Positions 41,398-51,424 of a stretch of DNA of 64,000 nucleotides are shown in pieces. Numbering within the stretch: the first letter of the stretch is position 1; the number at the start of each line of letters is the position of its first letter. The translations under genes were made by a program, and so were the position numbers. The notes below the pieces were generated by a model. That model was given only the letters and a program-made list of their open reading frames with translations. It made no database searches and was not told where the DNA came from. The stretch is taken from the NCBI GenBank assembly GCA_016841265.1, contig JAENZL010000017.1:1-64000 (forward strand). The letters are read 5' to 3'. Source of the DNA: Methanobacteriota archaeon (GTDB lineage Archaea > Halobacteriota > Methanosarcinia > Methanosarcinales > Methanosarcinaceae).

Positions 41398-44364
41398 TCA
41401 AAAAAGGTGATCTTTTATTTTTTTGACCAGTGTTGTAGATAAGCTTGACAGTTTAATTCCATTATTCCCCTGGATTTTTCCTTCTATCTCTCCTTTTTCG
41501 TTTTCTGAAAACTTCTGAAGGGGAATTGTTTTTGTAGCTTTCATGCCATTTCCGTAAAAATCTGCTCCGAGAGATATTGTAAGATCTGTATGAGATTCCG
41601 AGAAATGGATGATAATATCATCAAGCTTTTTCTCCATTGAATCTATTTTTTGTTCCATACATAATTTGGGAATCAATGGAATGAGGGTAGATACCATTCC
41701 GTACTGCTTTGGTATGTCTTTTTGTTCCCTAATTTGCTGAATTCTATCGAAAATATACTGATTTGCAGGTACTATGGGAATACTCGATTCTAAAGCAAAA
41801 ATGAGGTTTTCGATATTCCAAGTCATTTCTTCCTGACTCCCAATCTCCCATTTCTGAACTTCCCGACTGACAGCACATGCAATTTCTTCCGTATCAGTAC
41901 CTTGAGATTCCCGGCACGCGGTCTTTGCTTTCTCCTGGATTTCTTCGAGAAGGGAGTTTAACTTTCGATCAAGAATTGGAAGTCCCCTTCTTACCATTTT
42001 TGTAGCAAATGGTGCTGACTCTTCGATGTCTCTCATCAGTTCTTCTACACGATCAAAGTATTTACTGTAACAGTTAATTTCACTCTTATTGAATCTTAGA
42101 TCATGTTTTTTATATTCTTGAACATCTCTTAACGCTTTATCGAGGTTTTCAATGGCTTCAAAAAGTAATTCCTTTCTTTCAGATCTTTCTATTGCTTTCC
42201 TAGCCTCAGTTAGATATCTCTCAACCTCTTCGTCAGCGTTCGATTTTTCAAAAATTATTGTATGAAATGAGCGGTAAAATGGTAGACAAAATTTAGACGG
42301 AGATATCTTATGGAAAACAGATTCTTTAGACGATTTCTCAAAGAACTCAATAGCGCTTTCTAGCTCTTCTCTATACTTTTCTTCAGTTTTTGCTTCTGAA
42401 GCGTTAAAGACAGATATTTTTCCAAGAGAATGATTTGCGCTTATTCTTACATCAGCATCTTTATCGTTAGCAAGTTTCATTAAATCTTCATATGCTAGTC
42501 TCTGATCAGGCAAATAAGGAAAAGAACCTTCTAAGGACTCCGCAGCACATTTCCGCACAAGGCTAATTTCATCTCCAACTAGTCTATGAAGATCTTCCCA
42601 CGCTTGTTGTTTATCAATAAGGTTTGGAAAGAGAAAGCGAATTGAGTTTGCTATTCCCGCTCTAACATAGCTGTCATGATGATATGTTAACTTGTGTAAA
42701 TCTTCCCATTTGGATTTATTGTCTGCCGTATCAGTAAAAGCAAAGCAAAGTAAAGATGCTACACTCATACGAATATAACAATCTTTTTCATTTGTGAACC
42801 TTAGTAAATCATTCCAAGCTTGAATTTTATCCGGGATATCAGAAAAAGAGAAAACTGTTGCAAATAATGCGGCAATTCTAACACTCTCACTTTCATCGTC
42901 TATCAGTTTATGTAATGTCTCACAAGCTTGTTTTTTATCTTCAATATAATGTAAAGCAGTCTCAATAGAACTTGTCGCACTACTTCTTACAGAATCATTT
43001 TCATCATTTGTTAATTTATGTAAATCTTCCCAAGCCTGTACTTTATAATCAATATGTTGAAAAGCAGTGCCAATAGAACTTGCCACAGCACTTCTAACTG
43101 AATCATTTTCGTCATTAACTAATCTATGCAAATCTTCCCAAGCTTGTGCTTTATTCTCAATATATTGAAAAGCAGTTCCGATAGAATCTACTGCATCGCT
43201 TCTTACAGAACTGTCTTCGTCATTAGCTAATCTATGTAACTCTTCCCAAGCTTGTGCCTTATTCTCAACATATTGAAAAGCAATTCCAAAAGAAGCTGCT
43301 GCACCGCTTCTTACAGAGCTATCTTCATCATTGGCTAATGTATGCAAATCTTCCCAAACTTGTACTTTATCCTTAAGACACTGAAAAGCAGTACCAACAC
43401 ATTTTGCCATACATTTTCTTAAATGCTCATTTTTGTCGTTCACTAACTTATGTAAATCTTCCCAAGCACATTCTTTATTTGGAATATACAGATATAATGT
43501 AGCAAGCGCTTGCGATTCACTAAACTTTATTAGCCAATCTTTTTCTTCTTCTTCAGTTGCTATTTTCAGTAAATTTTTCCATGTTTGCTCACTATTATGG
43601 GCACAAGTAAAAGTTGAAGCAATTAACTTTGAGTCTAGAAGACCTATTGCAGTAAATCTTATGTGAACATTTGTATCAGTTATGAATCTCTGTAAATTCT
43701 CCCACACTTTCTGTTTATCTGGAACATAAGGAAACACAGAATCAACTGAATGTATTGCACTTATCCTCACAGAAACATCTTGATCATCAATCAATTTCTG
43801 CAGATCAGTCCATGCTTTCTGTTTATCAGGGATATCTGGGAACGCACTACCTATAGATTTAGCGATACCTTTTCGAATATAAGTATCCTCACTACATACT
43901 AATTTGTGCAGATCTTTCCACGCTATTTGCTTATCAGGAACGAGTGAGAATAAGTCACCTAATACAAATGCTGCAATTAGTCTCACATTGATTTTTTTAT
44001 TGCTTGTTAACTTGTACAAACTTTCCCAAGCTGTCTGTTTATCTGTAAGATTTTCAAAAATATAATAAAAAATAGATCCTGACAATTCTATAGGAAATTT
44101 ATTTGTTTTAGAGACTACTCTAAGAAGGTCTTCCCAAGCTTGATGTTTATCGGGAATACGTGAAATTACGGCATTTAGTCCAAGTATTGCAAGTGATGTG
44201 GCTGTATCGTTACCACCAGCTATTAATTCGATATATTGTCTCCAAATATTTTGGAGATCACTATCTGATTTATCCTTGTTATCAAGCTTACCTGCAATTT
44301 TAAGAAGTCTCTTTCGTCGCCTTTTGTCTTGTGCTTGCATGTAAATATTCTTCAAGCTTTTCAA
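41398..44364 (-). CDS. HEAT-repeat protein 2 with conserved C-terminal domain
   Basis: This 988-residue paralogue of the gene at 37489 has about 17 HEAT-like units of 37 residues. Five in the middle are almost identical (for example ENKAQAWEDLHRLVNDEN, SVRSAVASSIGTAFQ), evidence of recent internal duplication. The C-terminal third has the shared domain, with LDRKLNSLLEEIQEKAKTAC and KWEIGSQEEMTWNIENLIF and the similar end STTLVKKIKDHLF. The TTG at 44364 has GGTGG at good spacing; an ATG at 44340 is the alternative and would shorten the protein by eight residues. No enzymatic motif is seen. Its likely role is a large binding scaffold. Confidence 0.85.
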   Translation of the reverse strand: MKSLKNIYMQAQDKRRRKRLLKIAGKLDNKDKSDSDLQNIWRQYIELIAGGNDTATSLAILGLNAVISRIPDKHQAWEDLLRVVSKTNKFPIELSGSIFYYIFENLTDKQTAWESLYKLTSNKKINVRLIAAFVLGDLFSLVPDKQIAWKDLHKLVCSEDTYIRKGIAKSIGSAFPDIPDKQKAWTDLQKLIDDQDVSVRISAIHSVDSVFPYVPDKQKVWENLQRFITDTNVHIRFTAIGLLDSKLIASTFTCAHNSEQTWKNLLKIATEEEEKDWLIKFSESQALATLYLYIPNKECAWEDLHKLVNDKNEHLRKCMAKCVGTAFQCLKDKVQVWEDLHTLANDEDSSVRSGAAASFGIAFQYVENKAQAWEELHRLANDEDSSVRSDAVDSIGTAFQYIENKAQAWEDLHRLVNDENDSVRSAVASSIGTAFQHIDYKVQAWEDLHKLTNDENDSVRSSATSSIETALHYIEDKKQACETLHKLIDDESESVRIAALFATVFSFSDIPDKIQAWNDLLRFTNEKDCYIRMSVASLLCFAFTDTADNKSKWEDLHKLTYHHDSYVRAGIANSIRFLFPNLIDKQQAWEDLHRLVGDEISLVRKCAAESLEGSFPYLPDQRLAYEDLMKLANDKDADVRISANHSLGKISVFNASEAKTEEKYREELESAIEFFEKSSKESVFHKISPSKFCLPFYRSFHTIIFEKSNADEEVERYLTEARKAIERSERKELLFEAIENLDKALRDVQEYKKHDLRFNKSEINCYSKYFDRVEELMRDIEESAPFATKMVRRGLPILDRKLNSLLEEIQEKAKTACRESQGTDTEEIACAVSREVQKWEIGSQEEMTWNIENLIFALESSIPIVPANQYIFDRIQQIREQKDIPKQYGMVSTLIPLIPKLCMEQKIDSMEKKLDDIIIHFSESHTDLTISLGADFYGNGMKATKTIPLQKFSENEKGEIEGKIQGNNGIKLSSLSTTLVKKIKDHLF

Positions 44365-44486
44365 TACTTTCCACCAGAGATTTGAGAATTTTACATGTTC
44401 TTTTCTTTTAAAAATATAAATTCTTATTGAAATAATTCATTCTCTTTTGTTTCTTCCCTTACACTAGCATCTTTTGAGCTTTCGTT

Positions 44487-44530
44487 CAGGAAAGGCCGGT
44501 CTTCTCCGTCGACCGGTGAGAGTCCGGGGT
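44487..44530 (+). repeat. Hairpin element, GGAAAGGCC type (copy 2)
   Basis: AGGAAAGGCCGGTC, loop, GACCGGTGAGAGTCCGG. It lies about 120 bases upstream of the HEAT-repeat 2 start and downstream of argG. A 72-codon minus-strand frame runs through it and was rejected as a gene. Confidence 0.8.
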
Positions 44531-44693
44531 ATAAAGTGTGATCTTAAAAACGTTATCTGTTTATTAGAAAATACGAGAGATTTGCTTTCAGACAAACAAT
44601 AATCAAAACAGAAAAAACAGCTAGAGAATAAGAGAACTTCAATTAAAAAACAGAAGTCTGTCCCTCTAAAAGGAACAGACAAAATTAACCAAT

Positions 44694-45881
44694 TTACTTC
44701 TTATCCATTACTTTCCTGTACAGCCTTGCCTGGAACCCGTGATACTTCGCAAACCCTTCGGCATCCTTCTGGTCAATCGTCTGACTATCAAACGAAACCA
44801 GTTCCTCAGAGTAGAGCGCATTCGGAGAGCTGCGGGCCAGGATCGTCAAACTTCCCTTGTAGAGCTTCACCTTGACCGTCCCGGTTACCTTTTCCTGGGA
44901 CTTGTCGATAAACGCATTCAAATCGGCATAGAGCGGGTCGTCCACGAGGCCGTAGTAGGCAAGTTCGGACCACTGGTCGTCCACGCTTTTCTTGAACTTG
45001 AGTTCGCCACGGGTGAGGACGAGTTTTTCAAGGTCGCGGTGGGCGGCTAGGAGGACGGTGGCTGCGGGGTGTTCGTAGTTTTCGCGGGCTTTTAAACCGA
45101 GGACACGGTCTTCGATCATGTCGGTCCTGCCTACGCCGTGGGTGCCGGCAATTTCGTTGACCGTCATGATGAGGTCGTAGCCGGACATCGCTTTTCCGTC
45201 AAGGGAGACGGGGACCCCTGCCTCGAAGCCGATGTCAAGGACGATTGGTTCGCTTGGAGCTTCTTCGGGGGACTGGGTCCATTCGAAGATTTCTTCGGGG
45301 GGGACGAAGGAGGGGTCTTCGAGCTTGCCGCCTTCGATACTGCGGCTCCAGAGGTTTTCGTCAACGCTCCAGGGCTTGGCTTTGGTGGCTTCGACGGGGA
45401 TGCCGTGTTCTTTGGCGTAGTTGATTTCCCATTCACGGGTCAGGTTCATCTCACGCATGGGGGCGATTACTGCCATGTCGGTCTGGCGGAAAACAGCTTC
45501 AAAGCGGAGCTGGTCGTTGCCTTTCCCGGTACAGCCGTGGGCAAGGGCTACAGCGCCTTCCTTCTTTGCCGCCTCGACCACTTTCTTGGCTATCAGGGGG
45601 CGGGCAATGGAAGTTCCCATAACGTAACCTTCATAGTCGCCGTTGGCTTTGATCAGGGGGAAGACGTAGTCTTTTACGAACTCTTCCTTGGCGTCGATGG
45701 TATAGTGGATGTCGCTGATCTTGGCAGCTTTCTCATCGGCTTTCCTGATGTCCTCTGCCGGCTGGCCTACGTCAACGGCAATGGTGATTACTTCGTCGTA
45801 CCCGTACTTTTCCTTGAGGATGGGGATGCACACAGAGGTGTCAAGCCCTCCCGAATATGCCAGTGCTACTTTCTTTACCAT
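44694..45881 (-). CDS. argG: Argininosuccinate synthase
   Basis: This enzyme joins citrulline and aspartate using ATP in arginine synthesis. The N-terminus has the ATP-pyrophosphatase P-loop [12 protein letters not shown]. Further family landmarks are [33 protein letters not shown] and [20 protein letters not shown]. At 395 residues the length is normal. A longer frame begins at 45926, but the ATG at 45881 sits directly before the conserved [11 protein letters not shown] and has an AGGGG ribosome binding site upstream. The gene is monocistronic; the carAB operon, which supplies carbamoyl phosphate to the same pathway, lies upstream on the same strand. Confidence 0.97.
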   Translation of the reverse strand: MVKKVALAYSGGLDTSVCIPILKEKYGYDEVITIAVDVGQPAEDIRKADEKAAKISDIHYTIDAKEEFVKDYVFPLIKANGDYEGYVMGTSIARPLIAKKVVEAAKKEGAVALAHGCTGKGNDQLRFEAVFRQTDMAVIAPMREMNLTREWEINYAKEHGIPVEATKAKPWSVDENLWSRSIEGGKLEDPSFVPPEEIFEWTQSPEEAPSEPIVLDIGFEAGVPVSLDGKAMSGYDLIMTVNEIAGTHGVGRTDMIEDRVLGLKARENYEHPAATVLLAAHRDLEKLVLTRGELKFKKSVDDQWSELAYYGLVDDPLYADLNAFIDKSQEKVTGTVKVKLYKGSLTILARSSPNALYSEELVSFDSQTIDQKDAEGFAKYHGFQARLYRKVMDKK

Positions 45882-45899
45882 GTTAACTACCCCTTGGTG

Positions 45900-46280
45900 A
45901 ATTCTTTCATGAATGCATGAACTCATGAGCTCACGAATTCACGGAATCATGAACCCACAAATTAATGGATTCATGAATTACTGATTTCTATGGATAATTA
46001 CTGATGTTTGTGAATTGTTTGTGAATATAAGCTGAAAACAAATAACGGTGGAGAATTTTACCCGGAACCTTTTACCAGGTCCATACTTCAAGACCTTACT
46101 TCAAGACCTTACTTCAGGCCCTTCTCTTTAAGTTATTTTGCAGCCCTTCCGGGTTATCCGGATGCACATTAAGGTCACCGGACTGCAGGTCATTCAGATG
46201 TATTTTTTGGTCATCCGGCTGCCGGTCATCCGAATATATATTCAGGTCACAGGGCTACCTTTGCTTCGTTTTGAATTCCA
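45900..46280. other. Spacer upstream of argG, repeat-rich
   Basis: No gene. Near 45905-45990 the segment TTCATGAAT and relatives recur as imperfect palindromes that may be operator-like for argG. Around 46085-46115 CTTACTTCAAGAC repeats, and around 46150-46255 a GGTCATCCGGATG-like unit recurs. Confidence 0.5.
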
Positions 46281-46334
46281 GGTACCGGCGTTCTCACCGA
46301 CCGCGGAGCGCAGCGATGCGGACGGCTTTTCCCT
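46281..46334 (-). repeat. Hairpin element, GGAAAGGCC type (copy 3, reverse)
   Basis: On the minus strand: AGGGAAAAGCCGTCCGC, a nested stem with TCGCTGCGCTCCGC, then GGTCGGTGAGAACGCC and GGTACC. The stem is longer than in other copies but the ends match. Confidence 0.7.
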
Positions 46335-46468
46335 AAATTCATATATAGAAATTTGTAAGCAAGCATTGAAAACTCTGCCTTCTTACAAGGAGGCTCGCTT
46401 TCTGGAGTATAGCCCGAATTTTAATTTATTAGTTACGCTTTGTATTATATTCAATTATATTCAATGCC

Positions 46469-46630
46469 CCGAATTCCTTCACCAATCTCAGTGAAAGTTT
46501 AACCACAGAAAGCACAGAAAGCACAGAAAGCACAGAAAGCACGGAAAACATGGAATAAAGGAAATTGGGGCACAATCCTTCCGTGCTTTCCGTGTTTTCC
46601 GTGGTTTTAATGTAAGTGTAAATATTTAAG
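46469..46630 (+). repeat. Palindromic intergenic repeat (CACGGAAAG type), copy 1
   Basis: A roughly 160-base palindrome: AACCACAGAAAGCACAGAAA on the left, CTTTCCGTGTTTTCCGTGG on the right, with ATTCCTTCACCAATCTCA and GTAAGTGTAAATATTTA as outer flanks. The same element, inverted, lies at 57165-57309. The left arm here has extra AGAAAGCAC units. It has the look of a non-autonomous miniature transposable element. Confidence 0.8.
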
Positions 46631-46639
46631 TTTGGGGTT

Positions 46640-46765
46640 ATATTCTCTATTCATTCCGGGCGTTATTCCAGACATTGTCCCGTACATTATGCCAGACGTT
46701 GTTCCAGACATTATTCCGGGCATTGTCCCGGACATTATTCCCTGTATCTTTCTTTTTTTATTCCA
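46640..46765. repeat. Short imperfect repeats (ATTCCAGACATT type)
   Basis: About eight imperfect copies of a roughly 12-base unit like ATTCCGGACATT or GTCCCGGACATT follow one another. No gene. Confidence 0.7.
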
Positions 46766-46812
46766 CAGGAAAGGCCGGTCAGCAAGCTGACCGGTGAGTG
46801 CCCCGGTACCTG
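46766..46812 (+). repeat. Hairpin element, GGAAAGGCC type (copy 4)
   Basis: AGGAAAGGCCGGTCAGC, AAGC loop, GCTGACCGGTGAGTGCC, then CCGGTACC. The perfect stem GGTCAGC…GCTGACC is the longest uninterrupted one in the family. It lies about 150 bases beyond the 3' end of carB. Confidence 0.8.
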
Positions 46813-46962
46813 AAAACCAGGGAAAGAAACGGTTCTCAGGCTGAACATTTCACCACCAGGTCTGTTTACGGGGCTTAGGATGTTCAATCCCGTTCATCCG
46901 TTCACCCCTACCCGTTCAGCTGTTCCCGGTCACTTTATTCCGGCTCATCAGGTTCCGATCGT

Positions 46963-49900
46963 TTACTCGATCTCGGCGTGGTACTCGTTGATCGATTTGA
47001 TGGTCAGGTCCCCGCCGGTCTTCATTGCCTCAATGGCGTCAGCTGCGGCTTTGGCTGCCTGGATCGTGGTGATGTAGGGTACCTTGAAGTCCACGGCTGC
47101 CCTCCTGATCCTGGAACCGTCCCTTCTGGACAACCTGCTCGTCGGGGTGTTGATGATCAGGGAGACTTCGTCCCGGCGCATCATATCGATTACGTTCGGG
47201 CTTCCGTCGTGTACCTTTTTGACCGTGTCCAGGAAGATCCCGTGGTCGGCAAGGTAGTTGACCGTCCCGCTGGTGCCCATGAGCTCCAGGCCTGCTGCCT
47301 CCAGTTTCCGCGCGATTTCCACGAGTTTGGGCTTGTCCGCCTTCCGGATGGAAAGGAAGACTTTCCCTGTCAGGGGGAGAAGGTTTTCGGCTGCTATTTC
47401 TGCTTTGAAGTAAGCCCTTCCAAAGTCATAGTCAATGCCCATGACCTCGCCCGTACTCTTCATTTCAGGCCCGAGCACCGGGTCTGCTCCGGGGAGCTTG
47501 TCAAAGGGCAGGAGGACTTCTTTTACCGAGACGTGTTTGACTTTGGGCTCGTCAGTGTAGCCGAGATCCTTCAGGCTGTGCCCGGCAATGACTTTTGCCG
47601 CGATCTTGGCAAGGGGGATTCCGACAGCCTTGGAGACGAAGGGGATGGTCCGGCTGGACCGGGGGTTTGCTTCAAGCACAAAGACCTTCCCGTCCTTTTC
47701 CGCCATCTGGATATTGATCAGGCCCTTCACCTTCAGGGCAAGGGCGATTTTCCGGGTGTACTCCCTGACCATTTCCTGAGTTTCTTCCGAAAGGGACTGC
47801 GGCGGGATCACACAGGCCGAGTCTCCGGAGTGCACCCCGGCTTCCTCGATGTGTTCCATGATAGCCCCGATCAGCACTTCCTGCTGGTCGCAGACCGCAT
47901 CAACGTCAATTTCGCAAGCGTCTTCCAGGAAGTCATCAATCAGGATTGGGTGTTCCGGAGAAACGCGGACAGCCTCTTTCATGTAGCGCTGGAGTTCGGT
48001 CTCGTCGTAAACGATTTCCATTGCCCTTCCCCCGAGCACGTAGGAGGGACGGACCAGGACCGGGAAACCGATGCTTTTTGCAACCTCGATCGCTTCGGCT
48101 TCGGAAGTCGCGTACCCGCCGTCGGGCTGTTCGATCCCGATTTCTTCCATCATCAGGTGGAACTTTTCCCTGTTCTCGGCAAAGTCCATGTCGTCAGGGT
48201 CGGTGCCCATGATAATGGTGTCAAGGTCCGTCCTGCGCTGGAGTTCCTTTTTCAGGGGGATTGCCAGGTTAACCGAGGTCTGCCCTCCGAACTGCACCAG
48301 AACCCCGTAGGGCCTTTCCCTCTCGATAACGTTCATCACGTATTCCAGGGTCAGGGGCTCGAAGAAGAGTTTATCCGAAGTGTCGAAGTCCGTTGAAACG
48401 GTTTCCGGGTTGTTGTTGATGATGTGGGTCTCGATTCCCTCTTCCCGAAGCGCCGTTACCGCATGCACGGTACAGTAGTCAAACTCGATTCCCTGCCCGA
48501 TCCTGATTGGTCCGGCACCCAGGATAAGGACCTTCTTCCTGTCCGTAGGGTTAGTCTCGCAGACGTCTTCGTATGTAGAGTAATAATAAGGAGTTGCAGC
48601 CGCAAACTCGGCAGCGCAGGTATCCACCATCTTGAAGGTTGCAACGATTCCTGCTGCGTGCCTGAGGTCGCTGATTTCCGCCATGGGCTTTCCTGTCAGT
48701 TCCGAGAGACGCGAGTCCGGAAAGCCCATCTTTTTTGCTTCGTGGAGAAGCTCCGGAGTGAGTTCTTCTGCGCGGATGCGCTTTTCCTTGTCCACGATAT
48801 TCTTTATTTTTGAGATGAAGAAGGGGTTGATCCCCGAAAGGTCGCAGATCTCCTTTATGGAATACCCTTTCTCAAGAGCGTTGTAGATAACAAAGAGACG
48901 TTCACTGGTAGGGGTTTTGAGCAGCGTCGTGATCTCGTGCTCGTCCCAGCTTTTTATCCCGAGCTGGCTGTCGATGTCAAGGGACTTGAAGGCCTTCAAG
49001 AGGGACTCTTCAATCGTCCTGCCGATTGCCATAACCTCTCCGGTACTCTTCATAGCCGTGGTCAGGGTCTTGTCCGCGGTTGTGAACTTGTCAAAGGGCC
49101 ACCTGGGGATCTTCGTAATCACATAGTCCAGAGCCGGTTCAAAAGAGGCAGGGGTATTTTTAGTGACGCTGTTTACGATCTCGTCCAGGGTCATCCCGAC
49201 AGCGATCTTTGCAGTCACCCTTGCAATCGGGTAGCCGGTTGCTTTTGACGCCAGGGCCGAAGACCTTGAGACCCTCGGGTTGACTTCCACAATGCGGTAG
49301 TCCCCTTCCTTCAGGGCGTACTGGATGTTGCACCCTCCTTCGATCTTGAGGGCGCGGATAATTTTGATGGAAGCGCTTCTGAGCATCTGGTGCTCTTCAT
49401 CGGTCAGGGTCTGGGACGGGGCCACGACCGCGGATTCTCCGGTGTGCACGCCCATGGGGTCGAAGTTTTCCATGTTACAGATCACGATACAGGTATCGTT
49501 TGCGTCCCTCATGACCTCGTACTCGACCTCTGCCCAGCCGAGCACACTTTCCTCGATCAGGACCTGGTTGATACGGCTCCTCCGAAGCCCGCGTTCCGTA
49601 ATCTCCAGCAGTTCTTCCCTTGTGCGGGCAATCCCGCCGCCTGCTCCTCCCAGAGTGTAAGCCGGGCGGATGATCAGGGGAAGCCCGAGTTCCTCAACCA
49701 CTTCTTCGGTTTCCTTCAGGGAAGAGACCGCCTTGCTCAGGGGGACTTTCTCCCCGATCCTGAGCATGGTCTCCTTGAAAAGCTCCCTGTCTTCCGTGTT
49801 CGTGATGGCTTCCACAGGGGTCCCCAGGGTCTCTACCCCGAACTTTTCAAGGACGCCCATCTCGGCAAGCTCACTGGTGATGTTCAGCCCGGTCTGCCCG

Positions 49901-50172
49901 CCGATCCCGGCAATGATCCCGTCAGGCCTTTCCTTTTCGATGATCTTTGCAACGATTTTGGCATCCAGGGGCTCGATATAGACCGCGTCCGCCATTTCGG
50001 GGTCGGTCATGATGGTTGCCGGGTTTGAGTTGACAAGGACGACTTTGTATCCCTCTTCCTTAAGGGATCTGCAGGCCTGGCTGCCCGAAAAGTCGAATTC
50101 TGCGGCCTGCCCTATGGTAATCGGGCCCGACCCTATGAGGAGAATTTTCTTAATATCAGTGCGCTTTGGCAT
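46963..50172 (-). CDS. carB: Carbamoyl-phosphate synthase large subunit
   Basis: The large subunit makes carbamoyl phosphate from ammonia, bicarbonate and two ATP for arginine and pyrimidine synthesis. The 1069-residue protein has the typical duplicated layout: two halves each with a pre-ATP-grasp and an ATP-grasp domain (GSGPITIGQAAEFDFSGSQA in the first; GAGPIRIGQGIEFDYCTVHA in the second, about residue 560) and a C-terminal MGS-like allosteric domain (about 935-1069) ending near TGGDLTIKSINEYHAEIE. It overlaps carA by the sequence ATGA, showing translational coupling. Confidence 0.98.
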   Translation of the reverse strand: MPKRTDIKKILLIGSGPITIGQAAEFDFSGSQACRSLKEEGYKVVLVNSNPATIMTDPEMADAVYIEPLDAKIVAKIIEKERPDGIIAGIGGQTGLNITSELAEMGVLEKFGVETLGTPVEAITNTEDRELFKETMLRIGEKVPLSKAVSSLKETEEVVEELGLPLIIRPAYTLGGAGGGIARTREELLEITERGLRRSRINQVLIEESVLGWAEVEYEVMRDANDTCIVICNMENFDPMGVHTGESAVVAPSQTLTDEEHQMLRSASIKIIRALKIEGGCNIQYALKEGDYRIVEVNPRVSRSSALASKATGYPIARVTAKIAVGMTLDEIVNSVTKNTPASFEPALDYVITKIPRWPFDKFTTADKTLTTAMKSTGEVMAIGRTIEESLLKAFKSLDIDSQLGIKSWDEHEITTLLKTPTSERLFVIYNALEKGYSIKEICDLSGINPFFISKIKNIVDKEKRIRAEELTPELLHEAKKMGFPDSRLSELTGKPMAEISDLRHAAGIVATFKMVDTCAAEFAAATPYYYSTYEDVCETNPTDRKKVLILGAGPIRIGQGIEFDYCTVHAVTALREEGIETHIINNNPETVSTDFDTSDKLFFEPLTLEYVMNVIERERPYGVLVQFGGQTSVNLAIPLKKELQRRTDLDTIIMGTDPDDMDFAENREKFHLMMEEIGIEQPDGGYATSEAEAIEVAKSIGFPVLVRPSYVLGGRAMEIVYDETELQRYMKEAVRVSPEHPILIDDFLEDACEIDVDAVCDQQEVLIGAIMEHIEEAGVHSGDSACVIPPQSLSEETQEMVREYTRKIALALKVKGLINIQMAEKDGKVFVLEANPRSSRTIPFVSKAVGIPLAKIAAKVIAGHSLKDLGYTDEPKVKHVSVKEVLLPFDKLPGADPVLGPEMKSTGEVMGIDYDFGRAYFKAEIAAENLLPLTGKVFLSIRKADKPKLVEIARKLEAAGLELMGTSGTVNYLADHGIFLDTVKKVHDGSPNVIDMMRRDEVSLIINTPTSRLSRRDGSRIRRAAVDFKVPYITTIQAAKAAADAIEAMKTGGDLTIKSINEYHAEIE

Positions 50173-51281
50173 CAGGCCTCACCTCCGAGGACCTTTACGA
50201 CCTTCCCGAAGAAGACTTCCTCCGTATCCGTGGGCCCCGCATGGGCTTCCGGATGGAACTGTACGCTGAAAACGTCCAGGTCTTTGTGGGATACGCCTTC
50301 CACAGTCCTGTCGTTTGCGTTGAGGTATTTTACGTAGAGCCCTGTCCCTTCCAGGGAATCGGCGTCCACAGCAAAGCCGTGGTTCTGGGAAGTGATAAAG
50401 ACCCTGTTTTCCACCAGGTCCTTAACAGGCTGGTTTCCTCCCCTGTGCCCGAATTTGAGTTTATAGGTCCTGGCTCCCATGGCCAGGGAAATTATCTGGT
50501 GCCCGAAGCAGATCCCGCAGACCGGAACCGTGCCCGCAAAGTGTTTGACCGCGTTGATTGCGTCAGTTGCAAGTTCGGGGTCTCCCGGCCCGTTGGAGAC
50601 AAAGAGGAGGTCGGGCTCGTAAGCTTCGATTTCTTTTGGGGTCGCTGTTGCCGGGACAACCGTCAGGTCAATCCCTCTCTTGCTAAGGTTCTTCAGAATA
50701 TTCCTCTTGATCCCGAGGTCGATTACGACAGCCTTTTTGGGGTCCCCGTTTCCCTTCCAGGCTCCCTTTGCTGCCGGGATGGAATAGGCTTCCTTGCAAG
50801 TTACAAGGGAAATCAGTTCCTGGTCCGAGATCTGGGGGAAATTCCTTGCCATTTCCACGGCTTCCTCCCCGTCGTCACTCCCCGTGATCAGGGCAGCCCT
50901 GAGGGTCCCACGGTCCCTGGTCTTGATGGTAAGGGCCCGGGTGTCCACGCCTTCGATCCCGGGTTTTCCCTCGTCTTCTAAAAATCTGTGAATAGAACGG
51001 GTAGATTTGTAATGGTAGGGGTTTCTGCAGGCCTCCCGCACCACAAGCCCCTCCGCATGGATGTTGTCGGACTGGAAACGCTCTCCGCTAACCCCGTAGT
51101 TCCCAATCAAAGGACTGGTGAACATAAGGAGCTGTCCCTTGTAGGAAGGATCGGTTAGAGCCTCTTCATATCCCGTGAATTGAGTTGTAAAAACAAGTTC
51201 GCCACACGCTGTTCCTTCGGCACCGAAACCCGTGCCTTTAATAACTGTTCCGTCTTCTAAACCTAGTACTGCCTTCATCAT
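50172..51281 (-). CDS. carA: Carbamoyl-phosphate synthase small subunit
   Basis: The glutaminase subunit releases ammonia from glutamine and passes it to CarB. The 369-residue protein has the N-terminal small domain (ALGLEDG, FTGYEEALTDPSYKGQLLMF) and a class I amidotransferase domain with the catalytic Cys in CGICFGHQ and His and Glu in QFHPEAHAGPTDTE. Two ATG codons stand in tandem at the start (51281 and 51278); either may be used. AGGTTCAG precedes them. An A/T box (TATATATATATTAAAAGG on the minus strand, about 51361-51378) is a good promoter for carAB. Confidence 0.98.
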   Translation of the reverse strand: MMKAVLGLEDGTVIKGTGFGAEGTACGELVFTTQFTGYEEALTDPSYKGQLLMFTSPLIGNYGVSGERFQSDNIHAEGLVVREACRNPYHYKSTRSIHRFLEDEGKPGIEGVDTRALTIKTRDRGTLRAALITGSDDGEEAVEMARNFPQISDQELISLVTCKEAYSIPAAKGAWKGNGDPKKAVVIDLGIKRNILKNLSKRGIDLTVVPATATPKEIEAYEPDLLFVSNGPGDPELATDAINAVKHFAGTVPVCGICFGHQIISLAMGARTYKLKFGHRGGNQPVKDLVENRVFITSQNHGFAVDADSLEGTGLYVKYLNANDRTVEGVSHKDLDVFSVQFHPEAHAGPTDTEEVFFGKVVKVLGGEA

Positions 51282-51360
51282 CTGAACCTGCGCATAAATG
51301 TCATAGGTGACCTATAAGTGTTACGATGATTCTGAACTCTTTCTGGATTTCAGATGCCTT

Positions 51361-51379
51361 TTAATATATATATACTATA
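51361..51379 (-). promoter_or_regulatory. Probable carAB promoter
   Basis: An alternating T/A run reading TATATATATATTAAAAGG on the minus strand lies about 80 bases upstream of carA. This fits an archaeal TATA box, giving a leader of roughly 55 bases. Confidence 0.45.
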
Positions 51380-51424
51380 ATGATAGGAGTCTCGGGTTTC
51401 CTTCAGGCTGACCTCCCTATCCTC

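Noticed and set aside
44464-44682. 72-codon minus-strand frame
   Set aside because: Passes through a hairpin element, has no ribosome binding site and no protein-like pattern.
45138-45920. 260-codon plus-strand frame opposite argG
   Set aside because: Antisense shadow of a conserved gene; its sequence has no family features and argG is certain. The same holds for the 472-codon frame opposite carB.
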